Shown here in pieces: positions 23,358 through 35,263 of a DNA stretch of 64,000 bases (position 1 is the first letter of the stretch; every line of letters begins with the position of its first letter). The notes under the pieces were generated by a model. That model was not told the origin of the DNA. It did no database searches and worked only from the letters and a program-made list of their open reading frames with translations. Source of the DNA: Brachycybe producta (Eukaryota > Arthropoda > Diplopoda > Playtdesmida > Andrognathidae); contig JAUPFP010000019.1 in assembly GCA_036925085.1 (NCBI GenBank), positions 1,245,001-1,309,000 on the forward strand, in the 5' to 3' direction. Position numbers and translations under genes: made by a program.

Positions 23358-23842
23358 AGGCAGTGGTAAGGACGTGGAATATTTTTTATCTCGTCTGGAC
23401 AACATACTAAGTCGGGTCTAGATGAAAGGATGAACATTGTAGGGTAACTCTAAACCCCCGAAACAGAATGCATATAGAATTGGAGGAACACTATACTTTT
23501 TTATATCGGTGAATAGATGGTGTTACGTTAAATAAGCTTGTTGCAGGGAGTCTGGGGGTGCAACAGCTAACCAGAATGTGAAAAAATGACATGATTTAAT
23601 TTAAAAAAATGGTTATGTTGTTCCGTACCCATGTTAGTACAGTGTTCAGCCAATTCTATATACATTTTGTTTCAGGTTTTAGAGTTACCCCACAATATTC
23701 ATCCTTTCATCCAGACCCAAAATAGTATCTCGTCCGGCCGACTCATTATCTCGTCTGGACGACTTAGTATCGTGTCCAGACGAGATACTATGTCGTCCAG
23801 ACGAGATTAAAAAAGATATCTTATGACCTCAACAGGGTTCCG
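23358..23842. mobile_element. MITE with ~120-bp inverted arms (CCCTGTTGAGG family)
   Basis: The right end ACCTCAACAGGGTTCCG and the left arm share about 120 bp in inverted order: ATCTCGTCTGGACgACATAC, TAAGTCG, GATGAAAGGATGAA, GTGGGGTAACTCTAAA. TCGTCTGGACGA palindromes recur in the right arm. A half copy is at 4424-4600. Intron 1 of the BTBD8-like gene. Confidence 0.75.
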
Positions 23843-24350
23843 TAGAAAACCAATCTGTGACTAGATTAAGATCTCGTTGAAGTATTTCAACATCACTATT
23901 ACTTTTAATTTCTTTATAAATATAGGTTGGTTTATTATTTCCTTGCTGCAAAGCAGCCTGTGAAGCTTCAAAAATGACGTCAGAGGTTCAGGTTTTTGGC
24001 CTTCACCAGAGCATGAAGCTAGCTTTGAAATTGTTCAACTTTTCAAACACACAATTCAAAGCACCAATCAGAAAATGGATACGCAAATGGGGGGGTTCTA
24101 TTGTTGTATGTATCTGTTTTATAGGGTATCACAAGGTTAGAAAATATTGTAAACCTTGCAAGACGACATGTTTCTATGTTTCTTAGCGAAGTTTGAAGTA
24201 TAAATCTACCCTAAAAGCACCATCATTTACAGCCAAAATGATTGAACGCTTGAAATGATTTTTACCTAGTTAAACATTAACGGTTTGGTGATAAAACATC
24301 TCAAATTAAACAAAAAGGCCCTTTCATATCACATATATACAATGACTCAC

Positions 24351-24505
24351 TTGAGTAAGTCGTCTCTGAGCTTTGCTCGCAATTGAATTTGAAGTCTTTC
24401 AAGTTCGAGGCCGCACTTCAATTGAAAAGCGAGACTTTGATTATGAGGAACATGGTTGTTTGCAGCAGATTCTTTCTTCCGTAGAACGACAGATGACATG
24501 GCCAT
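24351..24505 (-). CDS. BTBD8: BTBD8-like, coding exon 1 (start codon)
   Basis: A short exon found by splice phase. The ATG at 24505 has context CAATCATGG. The frame reads MAMSSVVLRKKESAANNHV... then CGLELERLQIQL, ending RAKLRDDLLK across the junction, with a consensus donor CTCAA|GTGAGT after 24351. It ends in phase 2 and joins exon 2 as RDDLLK-LQCGEFYADV, matching vertebrate BTBD8 (LSQDLLRLLREEFHTDV). The second ATG at 24499 could also serve. No other exon in the window fits upstream. Confidence 0.8.
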
Positions 24506-24583
24506 GATTGAAAACCGAGTTATAACAGAAATGCATCGAGTATAGACACATTTCGAACATCAGGCTTAGAACAGTAACCTGAA
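24506..24583 (-). promoter_or_regulatory. BTBD8: Probable 5' UTR of the BTBD8-like gene
   Basis: The minus-strand sequence upstream of the start codon begins after ATCTCGATTTCAG, an acceptor-like site at about 24582, suggesting that a non-coding first exon lies further upstream. There are stops in frame with the ATG and no clear promoter motif. Confidence 0.4.
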
Positions 24584-24739
24584 ATCGAGATACAAAATAA
24601 AAATAAAACAATTATTTATGTTGGGTTCGACCGATACCGATCGGTATCGGCATTTTTCATGAGGATATTTCTGCTAATACATTTTGAGTAACAAACATAG
24701 ACAAACTAGATGAAATACAACATTAAATTACATACAAAC

Positions 24740-25408
24740 TGTAACACCCAGTAACTTGCGATTCTGCCAAAACCATAGCCTGGGGGGGGGGGGGGGGGGG
24801 GGGGTAAACAACTCCTGCTTGTCCCTCCCACCCTCTGACTCATACTTCTGACTCATATCGAAGTTGCAGATTGATACTCTCAGGACCATGGTCACTTGGA
24901 CCTGGTTACACCTCGTAAAAGGACCGTGTTCCTCTTTGTTCATTGTCCTTACTTGCTCAACTTTTGTATTACGATTGATTTCTATATCCGTACCAAATCA
25001 TGGGCCCAAGGGCGCACCTTTAATATAACAATTCATTCTTGTACTCTTCATGTTTCTGAGCAAGAATGAAGCGTTACAATGAGAAACTGCATTGTCTTTC
25101 TGTCTGGAAACTAATCCTTCTCTAGACAAGATGGAGACACCATAAGGCAAGGAGACATACAGATCCTGGAGGAGCTACAACATCTTCTGGTAACAACAGT
25201 AAGATGTACATCAGCATCGACCAGGAGAGATGGTCACCATCTTTCTGCAAAGACTACACCCCTGCACAGAAGGATGATCACAATCGATCTCCATCCGACT
25301 TTCTGTAACTCGAATCTTCTTCTTGCGGTCACCGTGCGATCAGGAGAAGAAACGAGTTATGGAAAACATAAGTTGGTAAAATTATAAGGTCGCCGCCAAA
25401 AGCTCACA
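24740..25408 (+). mobile_element. Solo LTR, family B (relative of the young element)
   Basis: Starts TGTAACACCCAGTAACTTGC and ends AAAAGCTCACA, flanked by AAAC on both sides (24736-24739 and 25409-25412). Block by block it matches the LTRs at 53262-53949 (CAAAACCATAGCCTGGGG, GACCATGGTCACTTGGACCT, CTACAACATCTTCT) but is clearly more diverged. A run of about 24 G at 24781-24804 replaces the GGGGGG of its relatives. Just upstream of the BTBD8-like 5' end. Confidence 0.9.
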
Positions 25409-25629
25409 AAACCCATTAAACGCAAAGAAAATAAAAAACATGCCCATCGTCAACTAAATAAACTAGTTAGAAGCTGAAATCGAACCTCGAAAAAAGCACA
25501 TGCTTTTTCTAATTGCATGAAGTGATTCTTTTTAAATATATAGGCCCTACTATTTAATTTTCTTCTTTCTCATATTTGCATCTTTCTATTTCATTTTTGC
25601 TTCAAATTAATAATAAAGACTAAATTTAA

Positions 25630-25860
25630 GAGGCTACATCACAAAAGTACTTCGAAACATCTCCTCATAGAGCACTAGCATCGTTACACTTTAACATAAA
25701 CAGTCTCGGCAATACGTCCATTTTTCATATTTAAATTTGTCCAATATTCACTTTTCAAAGTGCAATGTGCACCTTAAATACATGCTAATCGAGTGATAGA
25801 ATGACAAAATATTGGTAAGTGCAGTTATATTTTTAAAAACATTCAAAATCGCGAATTTTG
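25630..25860. mobile_element. Half of a TTAA-target MITE
   Basis: TTAA then GAGGCTACATCACAAAAGTA, followed by GTGCAATGTGCACCTTAAAT and GGTAAGTGCAGTTATA. It matches the left arm of 51019-51630. The right arm is absent. Confidence 0.6.
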
Positions 25861-25937
25861 GGAACCTAATATCAGCCTCCCCAGAACAATATCCTACCAC
25901 GTTTATTTTTCTCCTGAACTGAATAATTTAAACAAAA

Positions 25938-26412
25938 GAACTGAATAATTTCAGTTTTGGTGCTATACAGATTCGAGATTATTCAGTTGCGTTGCGTTTC
26001 TGCTTTATTCAGTTTCGATGCAATTCCGTTTCCATGTTGTTCACATTCACCTTTATTCATAGTTTAAATTTCGTTTTTCTTCATTTTCGATGTTATTCAA
26101 ATTTGTCCTTATTCAGAATCTGCGCAGCAGTCGATTTTATTCTGATTCGGAGACACTGAAGAACAAAGAAATATTAATAAGGTCGAATCGGAATAAAATC
26201 GACTGCTGCACAGATTCTGAATAACAACGAATTTGAATAACATCCAAAATGAACAACTTCAAAACTGAATAACATCGAAAATGAACAAAAACGAAATTTA
26301 AATTATGAATAAAGGTTAATTTGAACAATATAGAAACAGAATTGCATCGAAAGTGAATAAAGCAACGAGGCTGAATAATCTCAAATCTGAATAGCACCGA
26401 AACTGAATAATG
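25938..26412. repeat. Large foldback element built from TTATTCAG words
   Basis: A ~210-bp left arm and ~220-bp right arm are inverted copies with scattered mismatches, meeting at CGATTTTATTC (26134) and GAATAAAATCG (26194) around a ~35-bp loop. Each arm is itself a loose tandem array of CTGAATAA/TTATTCAG plus CGAAAATGAA. No coding capacity; it would fold into one long hairpin. Confidence 0.8.
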
Positions 26413-26699
26413 GAGAAAGATAAAAGTGGGAGGGAGTTGATAGTAGATACAAGCGTTTACTAAGTACCCCTCACTAATCTGTTAACAACCAGGGCTGATT
26501 TGAAATTCATAATTACTTTCTTGAAAACCGTCTGAACAAAAGGGGTAATCCAATACAATTTCATAGAGCAAATAGATTTTTTTTAGTGGTCGCAGATCAT
26601 CATGCAAAATGTGCTCATTAGAGCTCGGATTTTTATGCGATATCAACCAAATGTTTCTCAATATGTGGCCCTAGTGCCAATGAGCCACACGTGCAATAA

Positions 26700-27604
26700 G
26701 CACCTCTAGTGGCAGTAGGCGAAAAGATGGCCCCCCAAAAAAAAAGTTAGCAGACGAAACTTTAACATAGAACTCTATAGAAAAATCGCTGCACCAGTAA
26801 GTTTTTTTTTCTGTTTTCTCGCAAATTATTCGTCCAATTTAAGTGAATTTTTGACAGAATAAAAACAAAAGTACGTAGTTTAACATTCATGCATTAGTCT
26901 CTTACTATTCCTCATTGTTTGTTGTTTTCGATATTTTCTTCTGAACGTTGCTGTAAAACCGAAACTTTTAACATGGAGGCCAATGAAGATTTCGATAAAT
27001 CGGTAAGTTCTTTTGCTCATTTCTTGCAAATTACTTGCACACTTATCATCAAAGATAAAAGTACGCAGTTTAACAGCTAGGCATTGGTTTTTTTAATGTC
27101 CCTCGTTGTTTGTTTGTTTTCAGTGTTTTATTCTGAACGTACCAGTAGCCCTACATCTAAAAGTTGGAGTGAGTTTTTTGAATAACACACTAAAACAAAC
27201 AAACCGGAAGAATATTTAATTAAACAATGATTTATTATAAAACTACCTATTTTTATCCTTATTTTCTTAAAATTTGACGATAATTGCAAGAGTAAGTTGC
27301 AAGAAATAAGCAAAAGGACTTACCGACTTATCAAAATCTCCATTGGCTTCCATGTTAAAAGTTTCGGTTTTACAGCAACGTTCAGAACCAAATATCGAAA
27401 ACAACAAAACGATGGATGCATCGATGTGAAACTACGCACTTTTGTCTTTTATTTTATCAAAAATTCATGAAAATTCTGCGCGTAATTTGCGGGAAAACAG
27501 TAAAATAAAACTTACCGGTGCAGCGATTTTTCCATAGAGTTCTATGCCTGCTAACTTCTTGGCGGGGGGGGGGGCATCTTTTCACCTACTGCCACTAGAG
27601 GCGC
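26700..27604. mobile_element. Long-TIR MITE with a start-codon mini-exon in each arm, copy 1
   Basis: Ends CACCTCTAGTGGCAGTAGG and CCTACTGCCACTAGAGGCG, about 905 bp. The inverted arms are about 300 bp. Each arm contains an ATG followed by nine codons and a consensus splice donor: plus strand 26973-27002 (MEANEDFDKS|GTAAGT) and minus strand 27353-27324 (MEANGDFDKS|GTAAGT). The arms probably descend from the promoter and first coding exon of an autonomous transposon. The middle is AT-rich and empty. Confidence 0.75.
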
Positions 27605-28488
27605 TTATTGGAGAAATGGGAAAGACCAAAGGGCCGACATTGGGTGTGAATTTCGTACGGTATGGCCATAGGTATGGCAAGCTATTTTAGTTTTTATCCG
27701 CATTTTAATGGATTTTCAGATTTCAAATTATGTTCTGGGAATCCAGTAAAATGGTTTTCCATACATACAATCTGCTGTGAATCTTTGCAAATCTTAGTGA
27801 ATCTCTTACATTATTTTCTTCAATGTCGACCCCCCTTGGCTCAGCACTATGGATAGAGATCTCTATCTAATGCTCTGATATGGCTCTCTTTGCGAATAAA
27901 CAATCCCGTTTAGATTAACCAACAAATATGGGTCCTTTTTTAAATTCAAAACATTTGTTCGATATGTTGCAGATGCAAATGGTTAATTGTTACAAGGCAG
28001 GGAACAAGCGTAACGTTATCTTAGATCAAACCAATTAATTACTTACAGTCAGAATAAATCGATCACTTTCCAAAAGGTTTCACAAATTAAAACAGCTCGA
28101 GTTTATCTTGTAACTGTTTCTGTCATACCGAAACAAGATTACTTTCAAGGATAGTCCAAGCAAAACTCCATCGAATAGTCGACAGATGATAAATCATAAG
28201 TGCCGACACTGCCGTGCACATATCACAGTTACAGGATAGAAATGTAACACTAGCCATAGCCTCCTATAGAACAGGCCTAACAGCTTCCCATTGACTCTAT
28301 GGGGCATTAAAATGGCGCCAGTTACGCATCAAAATAACACTAGAGACGCTTTGAGTCGATGCTGAAAACTAAGGTTTGTGCATGGCCTCCTATACAAACT
28401 TAAGAGAAAAATCACACATAGAACATGTTAATTGTAATTATTTCCAGTTAATTTAATTTGTTATAATCAATTGTAAATTATTAATAAA
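27605..28488. other. No gene seen
   Basis: AT-rich spacer. A weak repeat GCCTCCTATAxAACA occurs near 28258 and 28383. No supported coding or RNA gene. Confidence 0.5.
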
Positions 28489-28757
28489 CTAGTGGGGTAA
28501 CCCGTCATAAATAATGGGAAAAAAATTCTAGTTTAATTTTGCTACTAACATTATTTAACTATTTTATTCAAATACTTCATAAGAATCCTTACTATATTGT
28601 TCCGGTTCTTGGATCGGGAGTGAGCAACATAAAGTAGACCATGAGAAAAAAACCGGTTCATTTAAATTAAAATAAATTAGGACGTGCTTAAACGTGTTTG
28701 TCCTTGTTTGTTCAGCATTATACACATCCAGACAGAGACAAAGATATATATATATAT
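28489..28757. repeat. Second copy of the CTAGTGGGGTAACCCGTC repeat
   Basis: Begins ACTAGTGGGGTAACCCGTCA, continues AAATTCTAGTTTAATTTTGC, and ends in a (TA)n run at 28742-28764. The first ~70 bp match 4790-5000; the rest (GTTCAGCATTATACACATCC) has no partner here. Confidence 0.55.
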
Positions 28758-28764
28758 ATATATA

Positions 28765-30385
28765 TTAGGGCTGTTCACAAAAAAAAATTTTTCAATTTTG
28801 TTATGCATAGTTGTTTATTTTGTACCTTTTATATAAACATTACTTTGTGCAAAAAATTACTGAGATTAGACTATGCGTAGGGGTTGCTCAACTTGCATTT
28901 TTTGGCTGCATTTACAGTTACACTAACAGATCAGTTTTATCAACAATAATCTATTATTAACGAGGCTTGTATGCCTTCAGTGTTTCCTTTCTGGCATCAG
29001 GGACTCGTTTCCGGTGGTCTTCAACAACCTGGATCAGTTTTTGCATCTCACGTTCGTTCTTAGTGATGGACTCGTTGAACGTCGACATCAATGCAACAGA
29101 TCGCTCAGCAGAATCATTGACTACCTTCAGCGAATCAACAATGCACTTTGCATCTTTATACTTTTGAGAGTCCCCCCAGGTCACAGGATCACTATTGAAG
29201 AGAAAGTCACATTCTATGTGAAGTGAACGCAATGCACACATGGAAGCAGATTTCACCAGATCATGCAAGGCTTTGTTCTCAAGTCCGTGGCTGTTCTTTA
29301 GTTTGATTCCCCTTTCAGTCCAGTCTTTGCAACTTTTTATGGCCTCCACTAGCATTCGTTTCTCTTGAACTGGAAGTTTGTTGGAAAACAAAGCAAGGGG
29401 TGTCAGTTCACGTCCGAGGTACCACAAATGGGAATCAAGTTTCTTCAATGCAGCCTTTGACACATTTTGATTTACAGCTGGATATTGCTTGATTTTCCGG
29501 AATAGTTCCAAGTCATTTATTGGAGTATCACTCGTCTTCAGACATGAATGAAATCCACGCTTTCACATAAATAAGGCTTACGAACATGCAAAATTCCATT
29601 AGATTCTTCTCTTCCTTAGCGGTTAGCTTCAATTCCATCCGGAAGAGGTACACTTTCAAGCAGTAAATCACCTTTGCCATCCACCTGGCCATGTGATATG
29701 CACCGGGTGACTTGAAATGATATTCTTTCTCTTTGGGTAAAATCCCAGAACTAGAAGGCATAGCTCCACCATCTCTTTGTAGTCCTCTCGGGGCTTGTAC
29801 AATTCGTCTGCTGCTAGGCTATCTCGAAGGAAAATGATGACTTCTTTCAACTCTTGCAAATGTGTCATGTTCACATTGGTCAGTCGTGGGTCAGTAATCG
29901 GTCTGAAATTCTTATGGTTGATGCCAGGCCAGATCTGCTGGAATCGCTGGAAAAGTGGAATGTTTGGACCTTTAGAAGGTCCAAATAATTCTGAAAAGAC
30001 ACCTCCAACAATTAGCTCATGAGTGTGGTGACGACAGGCTAAGTAGAGCAAGTTCCTGCCAATCTGTTTCTCCAAAAAAACATATGCACCATTTTGCAGC
30101 CGTGTGGCAGTAGCTCTGCACTTGCTCGTAGTCATATTTTTTAAAGTATAAGTGTCTGAAAACATACATGACAAATTAGGCAATCAATATTTATAAAACC
30201 TTAGCATCAACACATATAGGTGTGACAGATGAAAATTCAAGGTCATTGAGCAACCTCTAAATGTTATTTGACTGCAAAACTTTTTTGCACATTTTGTGTG
30301 TACACCAAGTGCTACAAAATGAACCACTATGCATTCAAATTGGCGAAAATAATTTTCTCCACCCCTGTGTTTTGAACAACCCTAA
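28765..30385 (-). mobile_element. DNA transposon remnant with TTAGGGCTGTTCA termini
   Basis: Terminal inverted repeats TTAGGGCTGTTCA (28765) and TGAACAACCCTAA (to 30385), flanked by TA-rich DNA that prevents calling the target duplication. It carries a decayed minus-strand transposase-like gene. The superfamily is uncertain to me; termini of this kind are not diagnostic. It sits directly against the Gypsy pol fragment at 30386. Confidence 0.75.
28957..30183 (-). pseudogene. Transposase-like protein, C-terminal part, frameshifted
   Basis: Three overlapping or adjacent minus frames (30183-29668, 29761-29528, 29511-28957) read continuously in sense with two frameshifts: CRHHTHELIVGGVFSELFG, then PREDYKEMVELCLLVLG, YHMARWMAKVIYCLKVYLFR, and HLWYLGRELTPLALFSN. 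These motifs (RHH-HEL, REDY-E, ARWM-K-IY, HLWYLxxEL) recur in a protein family that is repetitive in several invertebrate genomes. The N-terminal part is missing, so the copy is both shortened and frameshifted. Confidence 0.7.
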
Positions 30386-33098
30386 TATATATTTTCGCCG
30401 TATCGATTAATGTTCGGGCGCGAGCCCAGGACCACGTTGGATAAGATGATGCCACGTGCTCTTATCGTGCCATCGCCCGTAACAGACGAAGCAGAGCAGT
30501 CCGATCCAGCCTTGGATGCTGCTAAAAAGAATATCGAAGCTGCCCAGGAGGTGCAGAAAAGAAACTACGAGAAACATCGTATGATTCCGGACTACAAGCC
30601 GGGACAGAAAGTGTTAATAAGAGATCGTGTGTCAAAGCCAGGAATGGCTCAGAAACTCATCTGGCCATACAAGGAACCCTGCCTAGTCACAAAGAAGATA
30701 ACTGACTTAGTCTACGAGATCGAGTACGTCACTCGATCTGGTCCGACTATGAGAGACACCGTCAATGTTCAGCAAATGAGGCCCTATTTCGAGGCCAATG
30801 ACCTGCGGGCTCCTCAAATGAACTTACCTGATGACATTGAAGAAGCTGCCAGCGCCAAGGAAGAGTCCGACGCTGATGAAAAAATTATTGACGAAGCAGA
30901 CGACAACTTACCTCTTGAGAGTACTCCAGAAGTTTGTCGTAAAGAAGAAGTTATCCCCGATGCCAGCCGAGAAACTCATCCGGAAACTTCTGAAAAAGAA
31001 GAAGAGGAAATTCCAGAGATACCACTGGAACAACCTAAGAAAAAATGCGGGAGACCAAAGAAAACTGCTCCAAAAGAACCAGTCCAATTGGATTCCTGTG
31101 TGCAAACACGTGATGGAGAAAAGTAAGATTATGCAAAAGCTAATTTGCCACCAAGATGGGCGAAATTTGGCGTTAAAACGGCCGAATTAGACCCAGAGAG
31201 TAAAAAAGAAGCATCAAATGATGCTGAAATTCGAATTTGCAGCCTTGCGCAGCGCTGCCTGGTGAGAGAAATTCAGAGAAGAGGGAAAGAAGAGAAACCG
31301 GAAATAGCTAATAGCTCCGCCTCTTCTGACCTGGAAATTAGACTTGGCAACCCCTTAGAACCATGTGGGGATGTCTCCGCCATTTTGGACGCCACTTTCA
31401 AATTCACCTCTGCAAGAGAAGGACGCGAAAGCAAAGTTTCGCGATTTTCTATAGTGTCAAGTGCTAAAAAGTTGAATTTCAAGAAGAAGATTCATCAAGC
31501 AGTGAGGATTCTTTTAATTTCACCGCGTTATTTGGAGATCGAGGACGCCGCCCTAAAGACCGGAGCAGCCAACACGGCTGAAAAGCCCTTAGGCAGCGAT
31601 GCCTCGACTTCAGAGAAGAACCGGAACGATTTGGGCAATTCTTTCTAGAAGCGAAAGAGCCCCGAATCGGAAGATGAGTTAATAAATCGTTTTGTACCGC
31701 TAATGAGATCTCCGCCTCCTCAGCTAGGTAACCCCGAGCCCGATATCTATATGGGACCAGCTCGGAACCCAGCGCAACAGTTTCCACATCCACCTGAAGA
31801 AATGGACACGCCACCCGGCAGTGATGCCGAAGGGAGAGTACCAGCTGAGTTGTACTCCTCGAATCGCCGGGGCCGCACCCGCGGAGAAAGGAATGCAGAT
31901 AAGCGGGCCATGCGAGAATGGATCGCTAACAGAACCGAGTGTATTAAGAGGGGACAGAGACCTGTAGAAGTCCCAGCCATCGGCACCGCACTGCCGACAG
32001 TCAGGAAGACAGCACGTGCTACGTCTCCTACCAACAGTTGGGCCACCATGGATGAGCCCATCGTCCGAGGATACCGCCCGGAACTTACGAAGAAGCTGGT
32101 GCTGCCAGGACCAATTTCGGTCCCGACACCGCCAAGAAAAGTATCCTCTGAATCTCTACCGCCCATTGTTCCATTTAGGCCAAGATCGACAGTAACTGTT
32201 GTCAGGGAGGGGAACAAGAGGAGGGAAGTCCATTTTGACCGTCAATCACCGCCAAGGGACCAACCATGAGAGATGAGACAACCGAAAGGTCAGGGGTCCG
32301 CTGCCCGCCGAAAAGCTCGTCGTGACGAGCAGTTTCAAGGATGTCGAGGACACCCTACCCGTCATGAAGAAGCGCCATCAAAGGGAGCAGTTTCAAGGAT
32401 GTCGAGGACACCCTACCCGTCATGAAGAAGCGCCATCAAAGGGAGCAATCCCTAAGCTGACCACCAAGCCTAAGTCACCGTCGCCATCGAAGACGACACC
32501 AGAAGAGGAGCAGGAGCGACAGTTACGTCTCCTGAATAATGGCTTGGTTTCTTTTAGTAGACGCAGAGGACAACACGCACTCCGATATTTGGGAGTGTTC
32601 AACAGTAGAAGGGAGATCTCGAGTGAACGACCACGACCCAGAAGAGATGTCCTCTGGACCGCTGTCGTTCTAGAGACGCCAGAATATCCCGCCATCGTCG
32701 CACTTCATGCTAGCGACGAATCAAATGTAATTCAACTACTCCACCCTGGAACCCGGGAGCAATCCCGCACCAGGACCTTGGAATTGATCGCCGAGACGAT
32801 GTTGGCCACCCTGATTCCCGACCGGACCCAGGATTGACGATTCCGTCACCACTCGCCAAGCGCCATCGAGAGAGACTACTCCGCCACCCGGATGCTGGAC
32901 TACGTCGAAGCGGCCGTCCTATCCACGTTGGAGCGGTCGACTGTCGTCCCGCTGGACGTACGAGGTTGTACGAGACAACCACAGAAGGAGAGTTCGGGAG
33001 GAGAGATTGACGCGGCCACCTATCGCCAGTGGCGTAGAAAGATGTCCGCAAGGAGCAGAGTCATCGCCGGACCAGTTGGCGCGATGATTTTTATTTAA
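30386..33098 (+). mobile_element. Gypsy-class fragment: integrase C-terminus and 3' ORF region
   Basis: Starts inside pol at FSPYRLMFGREPRTT, continues through the integrase C-terminal GPY/F-like region (PGQKVLIRDRVSKPG, MRDTVNVQQMRPYF), then an acidic tail with an AT-hook-like KKKCGRPKKT, to about 31126. Downstream are further coding-like stretches to about 33098 that parallel in position the extra 3' ORF of the element at 53262-63332. It is an incomplete, broken fossil; the 5' part is absent. Confidence 0.75.
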
Positions 33099-33274
33099 TT
33101 TTCTAGTCGAAATTTAATCAAATTATTTTTATTCTCTTCGCTCTAGAAACGTTATAATTTTTGTATAAGTTTTATCAAGAAACCTGTGATCAAATAATAA
33201 TTTTTATTTTTCGAAACGTTTTTTTTTAAATGATCAAATACCTGTGATACCCCTGGGTCGTATTAATTTGGATC

Positions 33275-33800
33275 TAGTCGGGGAGGGGGATTTTTAGGAA
33301 AATTGTCTTGGGAAGTAGGGTACTTCCCGCTTAGTCGAGGGGAGTGAGACGTTTGGGCCCGCCGCTATTTTCGCTTTGTAGCGTTTTTCGTTTTTTTGGG
33401 GGTTTTTAACGTCACCCTGCATTTTATTTAGCTTCTGGGCCACTCGGTACTTTTGGTACCAAGTGACCCAGATATCATATGTTTTAGATAACGTTCTGAC
33501 CTTTCCGTTTTCCCCTCGTTTTTACTTCCACATGAGTGGAGTTAATGTTTTTTTAATTCGATTTTGTTTTCGTTTCTCCTGTTATCACCTATGTGTGATA
33601 AGAGGGGATGAATCATGATTTTGGACAAATAGACCAATCTTTTGATTGGTCTATTTGGGCCAAAATATTAGTCACCAATTGCAAAGTTGTGCCCTGAGAA
33701 TCCGACTTCTGGATTCTCAGGGTATATAAAGAGTTAATTTTGGATGTACAAGGGTCTTCTTTTCAAATACCGAACCTATGCCCGATTTTGGCTAGGTTCT
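33275..33800 (+). mobile_element. Probable 3' LTR of the same Gypsy fragment
   Basis: A polypurine tract GGGGAGGGGGA (33280-33290) is followed by non-coding DNA with a TATA box (GGGTATATAAAGAG near 33720) and a likely transcription-start region, as in an LTR U3-R. No second copy in the window confirms the edges, so they are approximate. Confidence 0.5.
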
Positions 33801-34084
33801 TTTATTTTAAACTTTATATATACATTTAGAAACATACATATACATTTATATATACATTTTAGAAAATTATTAATTATTTATTGATATATCAGTATTAATA
33901 TAATATTAGCATATCAATAACTAATTAAAAATAAAATAAAAGGTCAACTATATGTTGCACCGTTCCCATCCAAGAACCCCATGATATTAAATTGGAAAGG
34001 TTGGAAAGTGTAGAGGGGAGATTAATTCATTTTTATTTCTAATAAATTCATTTCTATTTTTAAATAATTCATTTTTATTTCTAA

Positions 34085-34345
34085 GGAGGTTGGCCAACAG
34101 TATGCTTTCCAACACCGTACCAATGTTGGGAATACATCATTAGCTCAACGTTGGAAAAACAGCATTGGCCCAACGTTGAAACAACTGTGGTTGGGCAATG
34201 GTATGCTTTCCCACGTCAGGCCAACGTTGGCAATCACACCGTTGGCCAACCACAGTTGGTTTGACATTGGGCCAACGTTGATTGCCGATGCCGACCAATT
34301 GCCAATGCAACCATACATTGGGCCAACGTTGGGTATACGAAATGT
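34085..34345. repeat. Degenerate tandem repeat of GGCCAACGTTGG words
   Basis: At least seven copies of the palindromic core CCAACGTTGG or CAACGTTGG, spaced 20-50 bp, with GGCAATxG spacers. No coding signal. This kind of GGCCAACGTTGGCC array is known from several invertebrate genomes. Confidence 0.75.
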
Positions 34346-34552
34346 GCTACTTGGGAAGGACTCAAAAGTAGCACACTTCACTTTCCAAAAAATTTTAATT
34401 TTTTATTCAAAGGTTCCGCTTAATTATGTTACAAGTCAAAACGTGAAATGTAAGTTTGCTTTAATATGTTTCTGATGATCACCACGATCAGCAGTGTATG
34501 GAAATTGAATCCTCACTGTCACACTCACTCACTCAGTTGAAACGGTTCAGCT

Positions 34553-35255
34553 GCATGGTGGCAGTGATTTAAATCAAATGATTTTTTTTAAATAAATCAA
34601 ATGATTTTTTCAAATAAATCAAATGATTTTTTCAAATAAATCAAATGATTTTTTTAGATAAATCAAATGATCTTTTTAAATAATTTATTTAAACATTAAA
34701 ATTATACAATAAAAATAAAACAGTTCCCAGTATTTTTCTCTTATGTTTATAAAATAAAGCCCGGAGGTAGTCCTTTCATTAATGCATTATTTTTTTGGAA
34801 AATATGCTTGAGGAAGTATACTCCAATTGACTGGTGGAAATCAGGGAGTCATTTGAAGGTTTTTCTCTTCATTGAAGGAATAGGACTTAACATGGTATAC
34901 TGCCATCTAGCAGCCAATGTGTAAAACTGTGGACTTGCCACTGTTTACCGCTGATAGAACTTGACAAGCTGTTTAAAAAACACAAATTTTACATCTTATG
35001 AAGATGGAAAATCGTGTTTTTTTAAAAAACAAAGTGACTTAACACAGTTTACCTCTGCGGCACTGATTTGCTTTGGGAACTGAAAAGGCTGCAAAGCTCG
35101 TGTTTACGTTTATTTTGCAATTATTTTAATAAGAACTTAACAATACATAATGTTATTATTACTCATTTTTGCAAATATTGTCATAAAAAAATTATTATTT
35201 TATATAAATAAAAAAAATCTGATTTAAATAAAAAAAATCGATTTGAACCACCCTG
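34553..35255. mobile_element. hAT-type MITE (CAGGGTGG), uninterrupted copy
   Basis: Left end CATGGTGGCAGTGATTTAAA and right end GAACCACCCTG, with flanks GTTCAGCT and GTTCAGCA (imperfect 8-bp duplication). It contains a run of AAATCAAATGATTTTTT units at the left. The whole body matches, in reverse order, the two halves 52741-53261 and 63337-63699. Confidence 0.8.
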
Positions 35256-35263
35256 GTTCAGCA

